Below are positions 35,918 through 44,734 of a DNA stretch of 45,412 nt, piece by piece. The DNA lies in contig JALOCA010000028.1 of NCBI GenBank assembly GCA_023227965.1, positions 1 to 45,412 on the forward strand. Reading direction: 5' to 3'. How positions within the stretch are numbered: position 1 is the stretch's first letter; each line of letters begins with the position of its first letter. The translations under genes and the position numbers were made by a program. The notes beneath the pieces were generated by a model that saw only the letters and a list, made by a program, of their open reading frames with translations, was not told the DNA's origin and ran no database searches. The DNA comes from Lentimicrobiaceae bacterium. Lineage in GTDB: Bacteria > Bacteroidota > Bacteroidia > Bacteroidales > JALOCA01.

Positions 35918-37156
35918 TTACTGTTTGGCAAGGTAATACAAAGTTGAACAATTGTGCGGAACGAGTGAAAGGGAAGCAGTTTTGACAATATCGTCCGGCG
36001 TTACTGACATAAAGCGTTTTATTTCTGTATTTACCAGATTGGCATCTCCCATCAATTCGGCGAAGGCAAGATTGATGGCTTTGTCGAGTACTTTCATTTC
36101 CGAAAAAACCAACATGGATTCAATTTTGTTTTTTACTTTCTGTAATTCATAATTGCTGACTTTTTCTTCTGCCAGTCTGCTGATTTCGTTGTTCAGGGCT
36201 TGTTCAGCCTGTTCCATACGAATATCTTTCAGCAACTTTCCGGTAATTACCAGCAATCCTTCGTCAAAATCACCGGTTACAAAGGCATTGATTTCACTGA
36301 AAAGTTGTTGTTTTTTTACCAGTTCCTGTTCCAGCCGCGAGGAATCTCCATTGGCAAGCAGGTCGGAAATGACATCAAAAATATAAAAATCCGGGCTGCT
36401 TCGTTTGCAGATATGCCAGGCTTTGTATAGGGAATCGAAAGGTACAGAGCGTTCAACGGTTAAAAAACGCGCTTCGGTTTGAACAGGTTCGGATGGCAGA
36501 TTCCGGAAATAGGTTCCTGCATTTTCAATTGGCTGGAACCAGCGGTAGCAAAGCTGTTTAATTGTTTCAGTGTCCACATTTCCCGCGATAGTCATGATGG
36601 CGTTTCCGGGATTGTAATACTGATGATAAAATTTTTTTACTTCTTCCATTTTTGCCTGCCGGATATGTGAAATATCTTTTCCTATTGTATTCCATTGGTA
36701 AGGATGTACCTTATATGCCAGGGGGCGCAACAATAGCCAGGCATCACCATAAGGCTGGTTTAGATAACTTTCCCGGAACTCTTCTATCACGACTTTTCGT
36801 TGCACATTAAGACTTTGGGGTGTAAAAGCCAGGTTAAGCATGCGGTCGCTTTCGAGCCAGAAGGCGGTTTCGAGGTTATGCCTGGGAATGGTAAGGTAAT
36901 AATTGGTAATATCATTATTGGTAAAGGCATTGTTTTCACCGCCAGCACGTTCAAGGGGTTCGTCGTAGCGGGGAATATGCACCGAACCGCCAAACATCAG
37001 ATGTTCAAACAGGTGAGCGAAGCCGGTTCGGTCAGGATTTTCGTCGCGGGAACCTACGTTGTAAAGTATATTCATGGCAACTATAGGGGAGAGCTCGTCG
37101 CGGTGCACCAGCACTTTTAATCCATTATCCAAAACAAACCGGTCGAAAAGAATCAT
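35918..37156 (-). CDS. M16 family zinc metallopeptidase, catalytic subunit
   Basis: 412 aa. It has the inverted zinc motif HLFEH (48-52, in TGFAHLFEHLMFGG) and a downstream acidic cluster EEFR (125-128) that supplies the third ligand. Both halves of the M16 repeat are present, with the second half starting near 215. No signal peptide is seen, so it acts in the cytoplasm or, if its export is not apparent, in another compartment. It forms a coupled pair with the non-catalytic subunit, consistent with a heterodimeric or oligomeric peptidase that degrades small peptides. The promoter is not evident in the short AT-rich upstream gap. Confidence 0.92.
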   Translation of the reverse strand: MILFDRFVLDNGLKVLVHRDELSPIVAMNILYNVGSRDENPDRTGFAHLFEHLMFGGSVHIPRYDEPLERAGGENNAFTNNDITNYYLTIPRHNLETAFWLESDRMLNLAFTPQSLNVQRKVVIEEFRESYLNQPYGDAWLLLRPLAYKVHPYQWNTIGKDISHIRQAKMEEVKKFYHQYYNPGNAIMTIAGNVDTETIKQLCYRWFQPIENAGTYFRNLPSEPVQTEARFLTVERSVPFDSLYKAWHICKRSSPDFYIFDVISDLLANGDSSRLEQELVKKQQLFSEINAFVTGDFDEGLLVITGKLLKDIRMEQAEQALNNEISRLAEEKVSNYELQKVKNKIESMLVFSEMKVLDKAINLAFAELMGDANLVNTEIKRFMSVTPDDIVKTASLSLVPHNCSTLYYLAKQ

Positions 37157-37243
37157 ATTAGTAAATGTGTAAGATGCAAACGCAGAAATTTATACAAAAG
37201 TACACGAAAACGTATAACGGTTTTGTTGTCAATGACTCTTTTT

Positions 37244-37281
37244 TAAAAAAACGACTCCTCCTGTTGCCTGGAGAAGTCGTT
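37244..37281 (-). terminator. Terminator of the aminopeptidase P gene
   Basis: Near-perfect stem AACGACTCCTCC with GGAGAAGTCGTT (37250-37281) having one mismatch, followed on the minus strand by a T-rich run of seven. It is 23 bp beyond the aminopeptidase stop. Confidence 0.82.
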
Positions 37282-37303
37282 ATCTGAAAATGTGTCAAAC
37301 GCG

Positions 37304-38593
37304 TTATTTTGCCATCAGGGCTTCAATATCGTCAGCTTCAATGGGTATGGAAGCCATCAGGTCAACAGGGCCGCTTTCAGTGATAAGGATGTCGTCTTCG
37401 ATGCGGATGCCAATGCCTTCTTCCATAATATATAATCCCGGTTCACACGAAAAAACCATACCCGGCTGCAATGTTTCCTGTTTGGAACCTACATCATGTA
37501 CATCCATACCCATAAAATGTGAAGTTCCGTGCATATAATACTTAAAATACAAAGGTTTTGAAGGATCCTGATTCTTTACATCTTCTTCGGTAAACATGCC
37601 CAGATTGATGAGTTCTTTTTCCATCAGTTTGCATACTTCGGCATGGTATTTATCAATGGTATTTCCAACAACGAGCATGCTGATAGCTTTTTTCATTACG
37701 CGACGGATGGCATTATAAACTTCTTTCTGACGTGGAGTGAATTTCCCGTTTACCGGAATCGTACGGCTAAGGTCACCGGCATAATTTGCATATTCGGCAC
37801 CGATATCGAGCAGTAGCAAATCGCCGTCTTTGCATTCCTTGTCATTTTCCACATAATGCAACACACAGGCATTCTTTCCAGAAGCAATGATAGGATTATA
37901 GGAATGACAGGTTGCACGGTTGCGGATAAATTCACGGGTAATTTCCGCTTCCACTTCATATTCCATCACACCGGGTTTAACGAAAGAAAGTACACGACGG
38001 AATCCCTGTTCGGTAATATCGCAGGCTCTTTGTATCAATGCAACTTCCAGTGCAGACTTAACAACACGCAACTGGGAAAGAATCGGAGCCGAACGCTCGT
38101 AGTTATGAACGGGATATTTACATTTTAACTCTTTGGCAAAACGGAGATCACGATAGGGTACCTCGGAGGAGAACCGGATGTTTTCGTTGGTATTCAGATA
38201 CACATTTTCGCAGGTAGCCATCACTTCGGCAAGAGCGCTTTCAAAACTTTCGAGCCAGTAGATGTTTTTTATGCCTGAGGCTTTTTGTGCTTCTTCCATG
38301 GTATATTTATGCCCGTACCACACGGCGATGTGTTCGTTGGTTTCTACCAGGAACAAGGCTTCGCGCCATTTGGGGTTAGGGCAATCGGGTGCAATGAGCA
38401 GAATGGTTTTTTCCTGGTCAATGCTCGAAAGGTAAAACAAATCGCTGTTTTGGCGGAATGGAAAATTCTGGTCGCCATTGCGTGGAAATTCATCGTTGGA
38501 ATTAAAAATTGCCACCGATTTTGGTTTTAATTGTTTGCGGAAATTATCACGGTTAATGATAAACAATTCCGGATTTATAGGTTCGTATTTCAT
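37304..38593 (-). CDS. pepP: Aminopeptidase P family Xaa-Pro aminopeptidase (M24B)
   Basis: 429 aa with the aminopeptidase P N-terminal domain (about 1-165; PFRQNSDLFYLSS) and an M24 pita-bread catalytic domain. The five metal ligands are all seen: Asp263 in LLLLDIGAEY, Asp274 in YAGDLSRT, His359 in HGTSHFMGMDVHDVG, Glu384 in FSCEPGLY and Glu399 in GIRIEDD. It removes the N-terminal residue when proline is second, using manganese or another divalent ion in the cytoplasm. It lies between the M16 pair and sdhC in the reverse sense and has its own terminator. The gene name is by family and the exact substrate range is not shown. Confidence 0.92.
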   Translation of the reverse strand: MKYEPINPELFIINRDNFRKQLKPKSVAIFNSNDEFPRNGDQNFPFRQNSDLFYLSSIDQEKTILLIAPDCPNPKWREALFLVETNEHIAVWYGHKYTMEEAQKASGIKNIYWLESFESALAEVMATCENVYLNTNENIRFSSEVPYRDLRFAKELKCKYPVHNYERSAPILSQLRVVKSALEVALIQRACDITEQGFRRVLSFVKPGVMEYEVEAEITREFIRNRATCHSYNPIIASGKNACVLHYVENDKECKDGDLLLLDIGAEYANYAGDLSRTIPVNGKFTPRQKEVYNAIRRVMKKAISMLVVGNTIDKYHAEVCKLMEKELINLGMFTEEDVKNQDPSKPLYFKYYMHGTSHFMGMDVHDVGSKQETLQPGMVFSCEPGLYIMEEGIGIRIEDDILITESGPVDLMASIPIEADDIEALMAK

Positions 38594-38717
38594 TAGGGTT
38601 GGTTATTAATTATTTAAATTTTTTTAATATTTTCGTAAACTTGTTTAGTTTTGTATGGTTATGGCTTACAAACCTACACGAATTTTTTGAGATTATTCTA
38701 TTTTCACACGAAAAATT

Positions 38718-39371
38718 ATGATACGTTATTCCTCCATCACCCAAAAAATTATTATTGCGCTTGCAGGATTTTTTCTCATCACCTTTTTGGTAGTGCATCT
38801 AAGTATTAACCTATTGCTTCTCAGAAACGATGATGGTGAATGGTTTACAGCAGCAGCGCATTTTATGTCAACAAACTATGTGCTTAAAGTGTTCGAAGTG
38901 ATTTTATTTGGTGGCTTTGCACTTCATATCTTACTTGCCATTCTGGTACAGATACAAAATTGGTGGGCTCGTCCGCAACACTATAAAATTGGTGGGTTTT
39001 CACACACTTCTTTTTTTTCGAAGTACATGATTCATACCGGAGTCATTATTATCCTTTTTCTGGTCATCCATTTTAGCAATTTTTATTTTGTGAAAGCGGG
39101 CTGGGTGGCACCTCCTACCGGGGTTGACAGGCACGATTTTTATACCATGGCACAGCTGTTGTTTTCCGATTTTCGTTACAGCCTGCTTTACATTGTTTTC
39201 ATGCTATTTTTAGGTTTTCATCTTAACCACGCTTTTCAGGCGGCTTTTCAGACACTTGGGCTGAATCATAGTAAATACAATACAGCCATTAAACTTGCCG
39301 GAATTTTGTACTCCATTATTATTCCTTTGGGTTTTGCCATTATTCCCATGTATTATCTGTGGTGGAAATAA
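38718..39371 (+). CDS. sdhC: Succinate dehydrogenase/fumarate reductase cytochrome b subunit
   Basis: 217 aa, single-chain b-type membrane anchor of the Bacteroidota and epsilonproteobacterial kind, with five hydrophobic helices (about 9-29, 55-80, 103-125, 150-172 and 192-215). Candidate heme ligands are His27, His70, His106, His118, His168 and His171, matching the di-heme pattern (VVHLS, ALHILLA, MIHTG, LVIHFS, GFHLNHAF). It should carry electrons between the flavoprotein/iron-sulfur subunits and the quinone pool. Unusually, the sdhA and sdhB genes that normally follow are not here: the next gene runs in the opposite direction. A 14-bp palindrome TTTTCACACGAAAA ends 4 bp before the ATG. Confidence 0.9.
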   Translation: MIRYSSITQKIIIALAGFFLITFLVVHLSINLLLLRNDDGEWFTAAAHFMSTNYVLKVFEVILFGGFALHILLAILVQIQNWWARPQHYKIGGFSHTSFFSKYMIHTGVIIILFLVIHFSNFYFVKAGWVAPPTGVDRHDFYTMAQLLFSDFRYSLLYIVFMLFLGFHLNHAFQAAFQTLGLNHSKYNTAIKLAGILYSIIIPLGFAIIPMYYLWWK

Positions 39372-39397
39372 ATACAGGCTAAGGAGGGAAGTAGTTT

Positions 39398-40642
39398 TTA
39401 TAAAAACCGTTCACCTACCATGTATCCGTGCCCGGTAGCATAAATGATGCTGCGAGTTGCACCGCTGCAATCGCCAATGAACATCAGGTTATTAATCTTA
39501 TCGTTGTCGAGACGATTTGAGTAAAATTTTATTTCGGGAGCATAAACCAAGTTATCCGGATTGGCAGTACCAGGGAGTACTTTGTCAAGGTTTTCAATAA
39601 AATCAATGATACTTTCGATGATACGACGCGGAAAAGCAAGGTTGATGTCGCCCAGGATGTAATTTTCACTGTCGAGAGTAGGTTGTACCCGGTAAAGATA
39701 CTTGGTACGTTTCGACATTTTAAAGTTTTCGTATGTCTGCAATATCAGCTTATCCTTTCCTGCCAACAGGTTGGTAAGCTTGGCGATAAGCGAACCAAAG
39801 CCAATAGGATCGTTGAAGGGCTCGGTAAGCTGAATAGTAACCAATACCGCAAAATTGGTATTTTTACTTTTGTCTTTCACCTTGGCATGCCCGTTTACAG
39901 TAACAAAATCACCATAATGCTCGGTAACCACGTAGCCAGAAGGATTGTTGCAAAATGTACGAACCATATACCCTGTGCGACTTTTAAATTTTACTTTAAA
40001 TTCGTACATTTCCCGGTTGATATCTTCCACAATATGGTTGGGAATTTCAAAGCGTATGCCCAGGTCAACCTTGGTATTGTCGAGTATCAGTTCTGGATAT
40101 TTGTGAATCAAAGTATTGATGAGTTTATGCCCGCTTCTGCCCACAGAAACAATGGCAGAGTCAAAAGTATCGGTATTATTCAGCATCACCTTTCCGGGCA
40201 GGCAGTTAACTTCTTTTATTTCGTTCTCGAAATGAAAATGAATATTGCTGTATTTTTTAAAAGAATCATAAATATTGAACAGAACTTCTTTTAGCCGGTC
40301 GGTGCCGATATGGTAAAAATCGGAAGCAATTGGCTGGAATCCCTTTTCGTAAAACCGGCTGTAATATTCTTTATTGGTAAACGAACTGCCGGTTTCCACC
40401 GTTCCGTTATCGGTATGATGGATGTAGTAATCCACTATTTCCTTCTGAAGCGTCAACGGTATGTCCATGTCGCCACCCATTTCGCGCGAAACGAAAAGCT
40501 TCCCGTCGGCTCGTATGCCAGAAATACTTGACGAATAAATATCTTTACTTTTTTCAAAAACATGAATTTCATGTTCCGAATTTTTAATTCTTTCAATAAA
40601 ACCAATGGCGGCAGCACCAAAACCAATCACGGCAATTTTCAT
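39398..40642 (-). CDS. FAD-dependent oxidoreductase, COG2509-like
   Basis: 414 aa from the ATG at 40640-40642; a TTG two codons earlier is possible but less likely. It starts with the dinucleotide-binding fold MKIAVIGFGAAAIGFIERI. Further on come RTFCNNPSGYVVTEHYGD followed by VNGHAK, and a late GDCSGATRSIIYATGHGYMVG, both characteristic of the uncharacterised FAD-dependent dehydrogenase family. The middle has no clear quinone or iron-sulfur site. This is not an SdhA: the covalent-FAD His and the catalytic motifs of succinate dehydrogenase are missing, so it is not a partner of the adjacent SdhC by homology. The reaction is unknown. It ends 26 bp from the sdhC stop in convergent orientation. 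Confidence 0.8.
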   Translation of the reverse strand: MKIAVIGFGAAAIGFIERIKNSEHEIHVFEKSKDIYSSSISGIRADGKLFVSREMGGDMDIPLTLQKEIVDYYIHHTDNGTVETGSSFTNKEYYSRFYEKGFQPIASDFYHIGTDRLKEVLFNIYDSFKKYSNIHFHFENEIKEVNCLPGKVMLNNTDTFDSAIVSVGRSGHKLINTLIHKYPELILDNTKVDLGIRFEIPNHIVEDINREMYEFKVKFKSRTGYMVRTFCNNPSGYVVTEHYGDFVTVNGHAKVKDKSKNTNFAVLVTIQLTEPFNDPIGFGSLIAKLTNLLAGKDKLILQTYENFKMSKRTKYLYRVQPTLDSENYILGDINLAFPRRIIESIIDFIENLDKVLPGTANPDNLVYAPEIKFYSNRLDNDKINNLMFIGDCSGATRSIIYATGHGYMVGERFL

Positions 40643-40744
40643 ACGCAATTTGCAAAAAGAGGCTAAAAGTACACAAATTAAACTTTTTATAGCAGATATT
40701 TTATTAAAAAAATCAAAAAAATAGGTTACAACCCATTATTTAGC

Positions 40745-40752
40745 TATATTTG
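40745..40752 (+). promoter_or_regulatory. -7 element of the universal stress protein gene
   Basis: TATATTTG matches the Bacteroidota -7 consensus TAnnTTTG, 21 bp before the ATG. No good TTTG is found at the usual -33 position, so the promoter may be weak or activator-dependent. Confidence 0.45.
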
Positions 40753-40773
40753 TATCATTAATTTTATCAGGCA

Positions 40774-41211
40774 ATGAAAAATATTCTTGTGCCGGTAGAT
40801 TTTTCCGATTTGTCGCTGGAAGTTATTAACAAAGCTGCTGAGATAGCCTTTGCCTTTAAAAGTAAAATATGGTTAATCCATATTGCTTCCCTTCCTCCTG
40901 CTTTTGTTGGTTTTGATATGGTATCACCTGCCGATCAAACATATCAGGATGAAGATTTGCAACAGCAGGAAAGAGAATTACAACTGCTGGAAAAGCATGT
41001 TCAAGACAAAGGGTTGGATGCAAGAGCTTTGTTGGTAAAAGGACTTATTGTAGATAGTATTCTGGAACAGGCTGAAAAAGTGGAGTCTGACCTTATTGTT
41101 ATGGGTTCGCACAATCATGGATTTTTCTACAAAACTTTTTTGGGTAGTGTAAGCGAAGGTGTGATGCGGAAGTCGAAAATCCCGGTGTTGATTGTTCCCG
41201 AAAAGGAATAA
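40774..41211 (+). CDS. Universal stress protein (UspA family)
   Basis: 145 aa, one Usp domain. The N-terminal strand ILVPVDFSDLS carries the adenine-contact Asp, and the C-terminal GSHNHGFFYKTFLGSVSEGV fits the ATP-binding motif G-2x-G-9x-G(S/T). It ends KIPVLIVPEK. Such proteins bind ATP and help cells survive starvation or oxidative and respiratory stress, as cytoplasmic dimers. The gene is a single unit with a TAnnTTTG element upstream and converges with the ygiQ-like gene 27 bp away. Confidence 0.92.
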   Translation: MKNILVPVDFSDLSLEVINKAAEIAFAFKSKIWLIHIASLPPAFVGFDMVSPADQTYQDEDLQQQERELQLLEKHVQDKGLDARALLVKGLIVDSILEQAEKVESDLIVMGSHNHGFFYKTFLGSVSEGVMRKSKIPVLIVPEKE

Positions 41212-41238
41212 AAGACAAATTTTTTACTTTATCAGGAT

Positions 41239-43065
41239 TCAAAACAGTTTTCGGAGGAGTTCTTCTTTCCGGAGCTTTTTAAGGGTAGCCCTTATCCAGG
41301 CTTTGTTTTCCGGTTTGTACCAAAAGAAAAATCGTTGTTGGTTCAGTTTATCCTCCCGGTTTTTTGCCACGTACACGGGTTTTATCGTGTAGGGGTCCAG
41401 TCCGGTGTAATACATTACTGAAGCAAGGGTCATGGGGGTTGGCGTTAAATCCTGTACCTGTTCCAGTTTATACCCTAAAGTTTTTGTTTCCACAGCAAGT
41501 TCTGCCATATTTTCGAGACTGCAACCCGGATGGCTCGAAATAAAATAAGGAATCAGTTGCTGGTTTAGCCCGTTTTCGCGGTTGATGGCATCGAATTGTT
41601 TTTTAAAGTCATGAAAAAGCCGGAACGAAGGCTTTCGCATGATTTGCAATACACTGTCGGCGGTATGCTCGGGAGCCACTTTCAGTCTTCCCGAAACATG
41701 ATGTACAATCACCTGGCGGGTATATTCCCTCAGTCCGAAACGCCGGTTTTCTTCATCACTTTTACCGGCGAGCAGGTCGTAGCGTATACCGCTGCCGATG
41801 GTAACCTTCTTTATCTGCGGAAGCACAGCTACCTTACGATACAATGCGGTAAGAGGTTGATGATCGAAATTCAGATTTTTACAAACGGAAGGGAAAATAC
41901 AGGAAGCCCTGCCGCACTTTTTACATAGTGCCGTATCAAAGCCTTTCATCCGGTACATATTTGCCGACGGGCCACCCAGGTCGGTGATATAACCTTTAAA
42001 ATCTGGCATCCTGGTAATGGCTTCTGCCTCGCGCAGAACGGATGCTTCCGAACGGCTGGTAATAAATTTTCCCTGGTGTGCCGAAATGGTGCAAAAGCTG
42101 CATCCGCCAAAGCATCCTCGGTGGATATTTACCGAATGGCGTATCATCTCGTAAGCCGGAATGGTACCTCTTTTGGCATATTTTGGGTGTGGAAGACGGG
42201 TAAACGGCAAGTCGTAAACGGCATCCAGTTCGGTTTCTTCCATGGGGGGAAAAGGTGGATTCACAGCAACAACTTTCTCGCCAACAGCTTGCAGAATATG
42301 CTTAACCTGCCAGCGGTTCGATTCCTGTTCGGTAAGCCGAAAAGCCAGGGCAAAAGCTTTTTTATCCTTTACACAAACTTCATGTGCAGGAAGTTCTATG
42401 CTTTCGTGGAAGTTCTGAGCTACCGTTTTATTTTCAGTAAGGTAAGCCGTTTGCGGAATATTGGTAAGTTCTGCAAAGGGTTTCCCGGATTTTAATTCGT
42501 TTAAGAGGGCAACCAGTGGTCGCTCGCCCATGCCATAAATCAGCAGGTCGGCACCGGTATCTGTCAGAATAGAAGGTTTCAGGCTGTTGCTCCAGTAATC
42601 GTAATGGGTAAGTCGTCGCAGCGACGCTTCTATACCGCCAAGCACCACCGGAACATCCGGGTAAAGTTGTTTACAGATGCGTGTGTAGACGTAAGCTGCA
42701 TAATCGGGACGGAAACCGGCATTGCCACCCGGAGTAAAAGCATCGTCGGAACGAAGGCGTTTGTTGGCGGTGTAATGATTTACCATTGAGTCCATGTTGC
42801 CGGAAGCAACACCAAAGAACAGTTTAGGCTTGCCGAATTTACGGAAATCACGCAGGTCGTCCTGCCAGTTGGGTTGAGGGACTATTGCCACGCGAAGGCC
42901 TTCTTTTTCAATAACACGACTTACCACAGCCGTCCCGAAAGAGGGGTGATCCACATAGGCATCGCCGGTGATAAGGACGACATCCACTTCGTTCCAGCCA
43001 CGGTGGAGCATCTCGTCGCGGGTAATGGGGAGCCAAAGAGGAGGTTTTTTACCGGAGATCGTCAA
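41239..43065 (-). CDS. YgiQ family radical SAM protein
   Basis: 608 aa. The N-terminal part (WLPITRDEMLHRGWNEVDVVLITGDAYVDHPSFG) is a cobalamin-binding-like or DUF3362-family domain typical of YgiQ. The radical SAM motif CxxxCxxC is at 318-325 (RGCFGGCSFCTI), and the later Cys-rich segment KKCGRASC may hold another cluster. The family appears in most bacteria and its reaction is unknown. No ATG lies near the conserved start, so the initiator is most likely TTG at 43063-43065; a TAnnTTTG element 32 bp upstream fits this. The C-terminal tail (LRKEELLRKLF) is basic. It is convergent with the stress-protein gene. Confidence 0.9.
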   Translation of the reverse strand: MTISGKKPPLWLPITRDEMLHRGWNEVDVVLITGDAYVDHPSFGTAVVSRVIEKEGLRVAIVPQPNWQDDLRDFRKFGKPKLFFGVASGNMDSMVNHYTANKRLRSDDAFTPGGNAGFRPDYAAYVYTRICKQLYPDVPVVLGGIEASLRRLTHYDYWSNSLKPSILTDTGADLLIYGMGERPLVALLNELKSGKPFAELTNIPQTAYLTENKTVAQNFHESIELPAHEVCVKDKKAFALAFRLTEQESNRWQVKHILQAVGEKVVAVNPPFPPMEETELDAVYDLPFTRLPHPKYAKRGTIPAYEMIRHSVNIHRGCFGGCSFCTISAHQGKFITSRSEASVLREAEAITRMPDFKGYITDLGGPSANMYRMKGFDTALCKKCGRASCIFPSVCKNLNFDHQPLTALYRKVAVLPQIKKVTIGSGIRYDLLAGKSDEENRRFGLREYTRQVIVHHVSGRLKVAPEHTADSVLQIMRKPSFRLFHDFKKQFDAINRENGLNQQLIPYFISSHPGCSLENMAELAVETKTLGYKLEQVQDLTPTPMTLASVMYYTGLDPYTIKPVYVAKNREDKLNQQRFFFWYKPENKAWIRATLKKLRKEELLRKLF

Positions 43066-43096
43066 ATCTTGTTGAATTCATGAAATGAATATTTTG

Positions 43097-43104
43097 CAAA
43101 AGTA
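43097..43104 (-). promoter_or_regulatory. -7 element of the ygiQ-like gene
   Basis: On the minus strand TACTTTTG matches TAnnTTTG 31 bp before the proposed TTG start. A -33 element at the usual distance is not obvious. Confidence 0.4.
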
Positions 43105-43236
43105 GCCATTAGCTGCAAATTTACCGGAAAAATATAAAGTCTTTTTAAAATGAGACAATCTGCCACTCACGGATTTTGCCAGGACTTCGTTTACGCCAAC
43201 CTTTAGATATGCAATCTTAGGTACTACTTTCTCATC

Positions 43237-43468
43237 GCTCCCAGTTTCCAGTTCACTGCTGCTTCACCCATTTCCCGCTATCTTTTACTTCTCCATTCTG
43301 CATTATACGGTAAAAATACATGCCCTGATTTAGTGCTGAGGTATTTACTGAAGTGGTTTCGTTGATGTTTTGTTGTACTACCAACCTGCCGTTGGCATCG
43401 TACATCTCTAATGTTGCATCTTTTAAAGCGGTTTGGATGTGCAAAGTGTTGGCGCCGGGGTTGGGGTA
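43237..43468 (-). repeat. Duplicated T9SS sorting-domain cassette, copy A
   Basis: The 3' end of this secreted-protein gene and the first bases past its stop codon are nearly identical to 45036-45260, including the shared GCTCCCAGTT after the stop. Most changes are scattered single bases, and the copy here has an extra TCCAGTT at the boundary. Confidence 0.85.
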
Positions 43469-44734
43469 AAGAATGGCTTCCTTAGCCATTATACCGGGAT
43501 TATCTTTAACAGAAGTAACATTTCCATTTTCATCAACTTTTATAATAAATATATCACGCTCCTCATTCTGTGTTAAATAATCATATCTTGTGCCAAGCAA
43601 AAGGCAGCCACCATCTGAAGTAGCTTTTACAGTCCATAAAACGTAATAAGCGTCTCCCCCATAATACTTTGTCCATATAATATTCAAATCCTTATCTAAT
43701 CTGGTGAGTGAAAACCATGATTTGTATGTTGACCAATACCCCCCCCCACCATTTACATCAAAATTCTTTATCCCTCCTATATAAGCAGAGTTATCTCCAT
43801 TCACGGAAATGATATCTCTGCATGCAGGAAAAGTGAGCGTATCATTTACTTCAATATCAGTTTGTGAAATAATAGTATCTTCCGGGTTAAGGATAATAGA
43901 AGTAATGCCTCTTTTAACTCCGGGAGCTGGATAATTACTATGTACTATTTCTGAAACACAAATTAAAGTAGTATCTGAAAACCATTTTGCTGAACTATGA
44001 ACCCCTTCTAAAATCTGATCAAATGAAAAGAAGGATTGAATATTTAAGGAAGAATCTAATCGTACCATTTCATTTGTATTTTTTTCAGAACGACCAAAAA
44101 TAAACGCATAGAAACCTTTCCTTTCTTTTCTTTCTACCATGTCATAACAAAACATTATATCATTAAATAATTTAAACTGTGTTTGTTTACTATTCATGTT
44201 TATCTTATAAACAAACATATTATTCTGATATATATTTAATTTATTACACAAATAACCAAATATGATAAAGTTTCCGGAGCTATCAACAAAGCTCATGGCA
44301 TCTGTCACATCAAGACTATCTGGTAGGATAAAAAAATGAAGACTTGTTGTATCATAATTACTATTTAATTCAGAAATAAAAAACCTGTTAATACCAGCAT
44401 TTGTAGTATCTATCAAATCACCAACAACATATATCTGACCACTTTTTTCAACTATATTGAAAAAATCGCCGGAATATGGTGAAAAATTATATTGCTTATA
44501 TGATTCTATATTGCCATTGAAGTCAGTTTTAATCAATAGAGGACTTTTGCAAGACGTTGCCCAATCAAACGTTCTTCCTACAAACAAAAAAGTACCATCC
44601 GAAAGTTCTTTAGTATCATAAACTACATCATCTGTTTCAGGATGTGTTAAATTAAGTAGAAATTCAGGCTGAGCTTTGCTGTTTCCTACCCATACTACAA
44701 TGATTGCCAGTAATAGAAATTTTTTTTTAATCAT
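43253..44734 (-). CDS. Secreted protein with T9SS type A sorting domain and G9 tract
   Basis: 493 aa. A signal peptide (through GNSKAQ) is followed by a repetitive beta-propeller-like body; its units echo ELSDGTFLFVGRTFDW and TSDGGCLLLGTRYDY, the delta-60/Kelch-like style in which a strand ends in G-T-x-Y. The C-terminal ~75 residues are a type A sorting domain (ILYPNPGANTLHIQ, LEMYDANGRLVV, NQGMYFYRIMQNG). Codons 329-332 are GGT GGG GGG GGG, making a run of nine G on the coding strand (43739-43747), a spot prone to slippage that could switch the gene. The function is unknown; export to the surface is likely. A hairpin (44756-44783) lies just upstream. Confidence 0.85.
   Translation of the reverse strand: MIKKKFLLLAIIVVWVGNSKAQPEFLLNLTHPETDDVVYDTKELSDGTFLFVGRTFDWATSCKSPLLIKTDFNGNIESYKQYNFSPYSGDFFNIVEKSGQIYVVGDLIDTTNAGINRFFISELNSNYDTTSLHFFILPDSLDVTDAMSFVDSSGNFIIFGYLCNKLNIYQNNMFVYKINMNSKQTQFKLFNDIMFCYDMVERKERKGFYAFIFGRSEKNTNEMVRLDSSLNIQSFFSFDQILEGVHSSAKWFSDTTLICVSEIVHSNYPAPGVKRGITSIILNPEDTIISQTDIEVNDTLTFPACRDIISVNGDNSAYIGGIKNFDVNGGGGYWSTYKSWFSLTRLDKDLNIIWTKYYGGDAYYVLWTVKATSDGGCLLLGTRYDYLTQNEERDIFIIKVDENGNVTSVKDNPGIMAKEAILYPNPGANTLHIQTALKDATLEMYDANGRLVVQQNINETTSVNTSALNQGMYFYRIMQNGEVKDSGKWVKQQ
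43739..43747 (-). repeat. G9 homopolymer tract in secreted-protein gene
   Basis: Nine consecutive C on the plus strand (G on the coding strand) in codons 330-332. Runs of this length slip readily in replication and switch surface genes in other bacteria. Confidence 0.9.

Noticed and set aside
39398..40642. SdhA flavoprotein partner of the adjacent SdhC
   Set aside because: The motifs are those of the COG2509 family, and the covalent-FAD and catalytic residues of SdhA are missing. The gene is also convergent.
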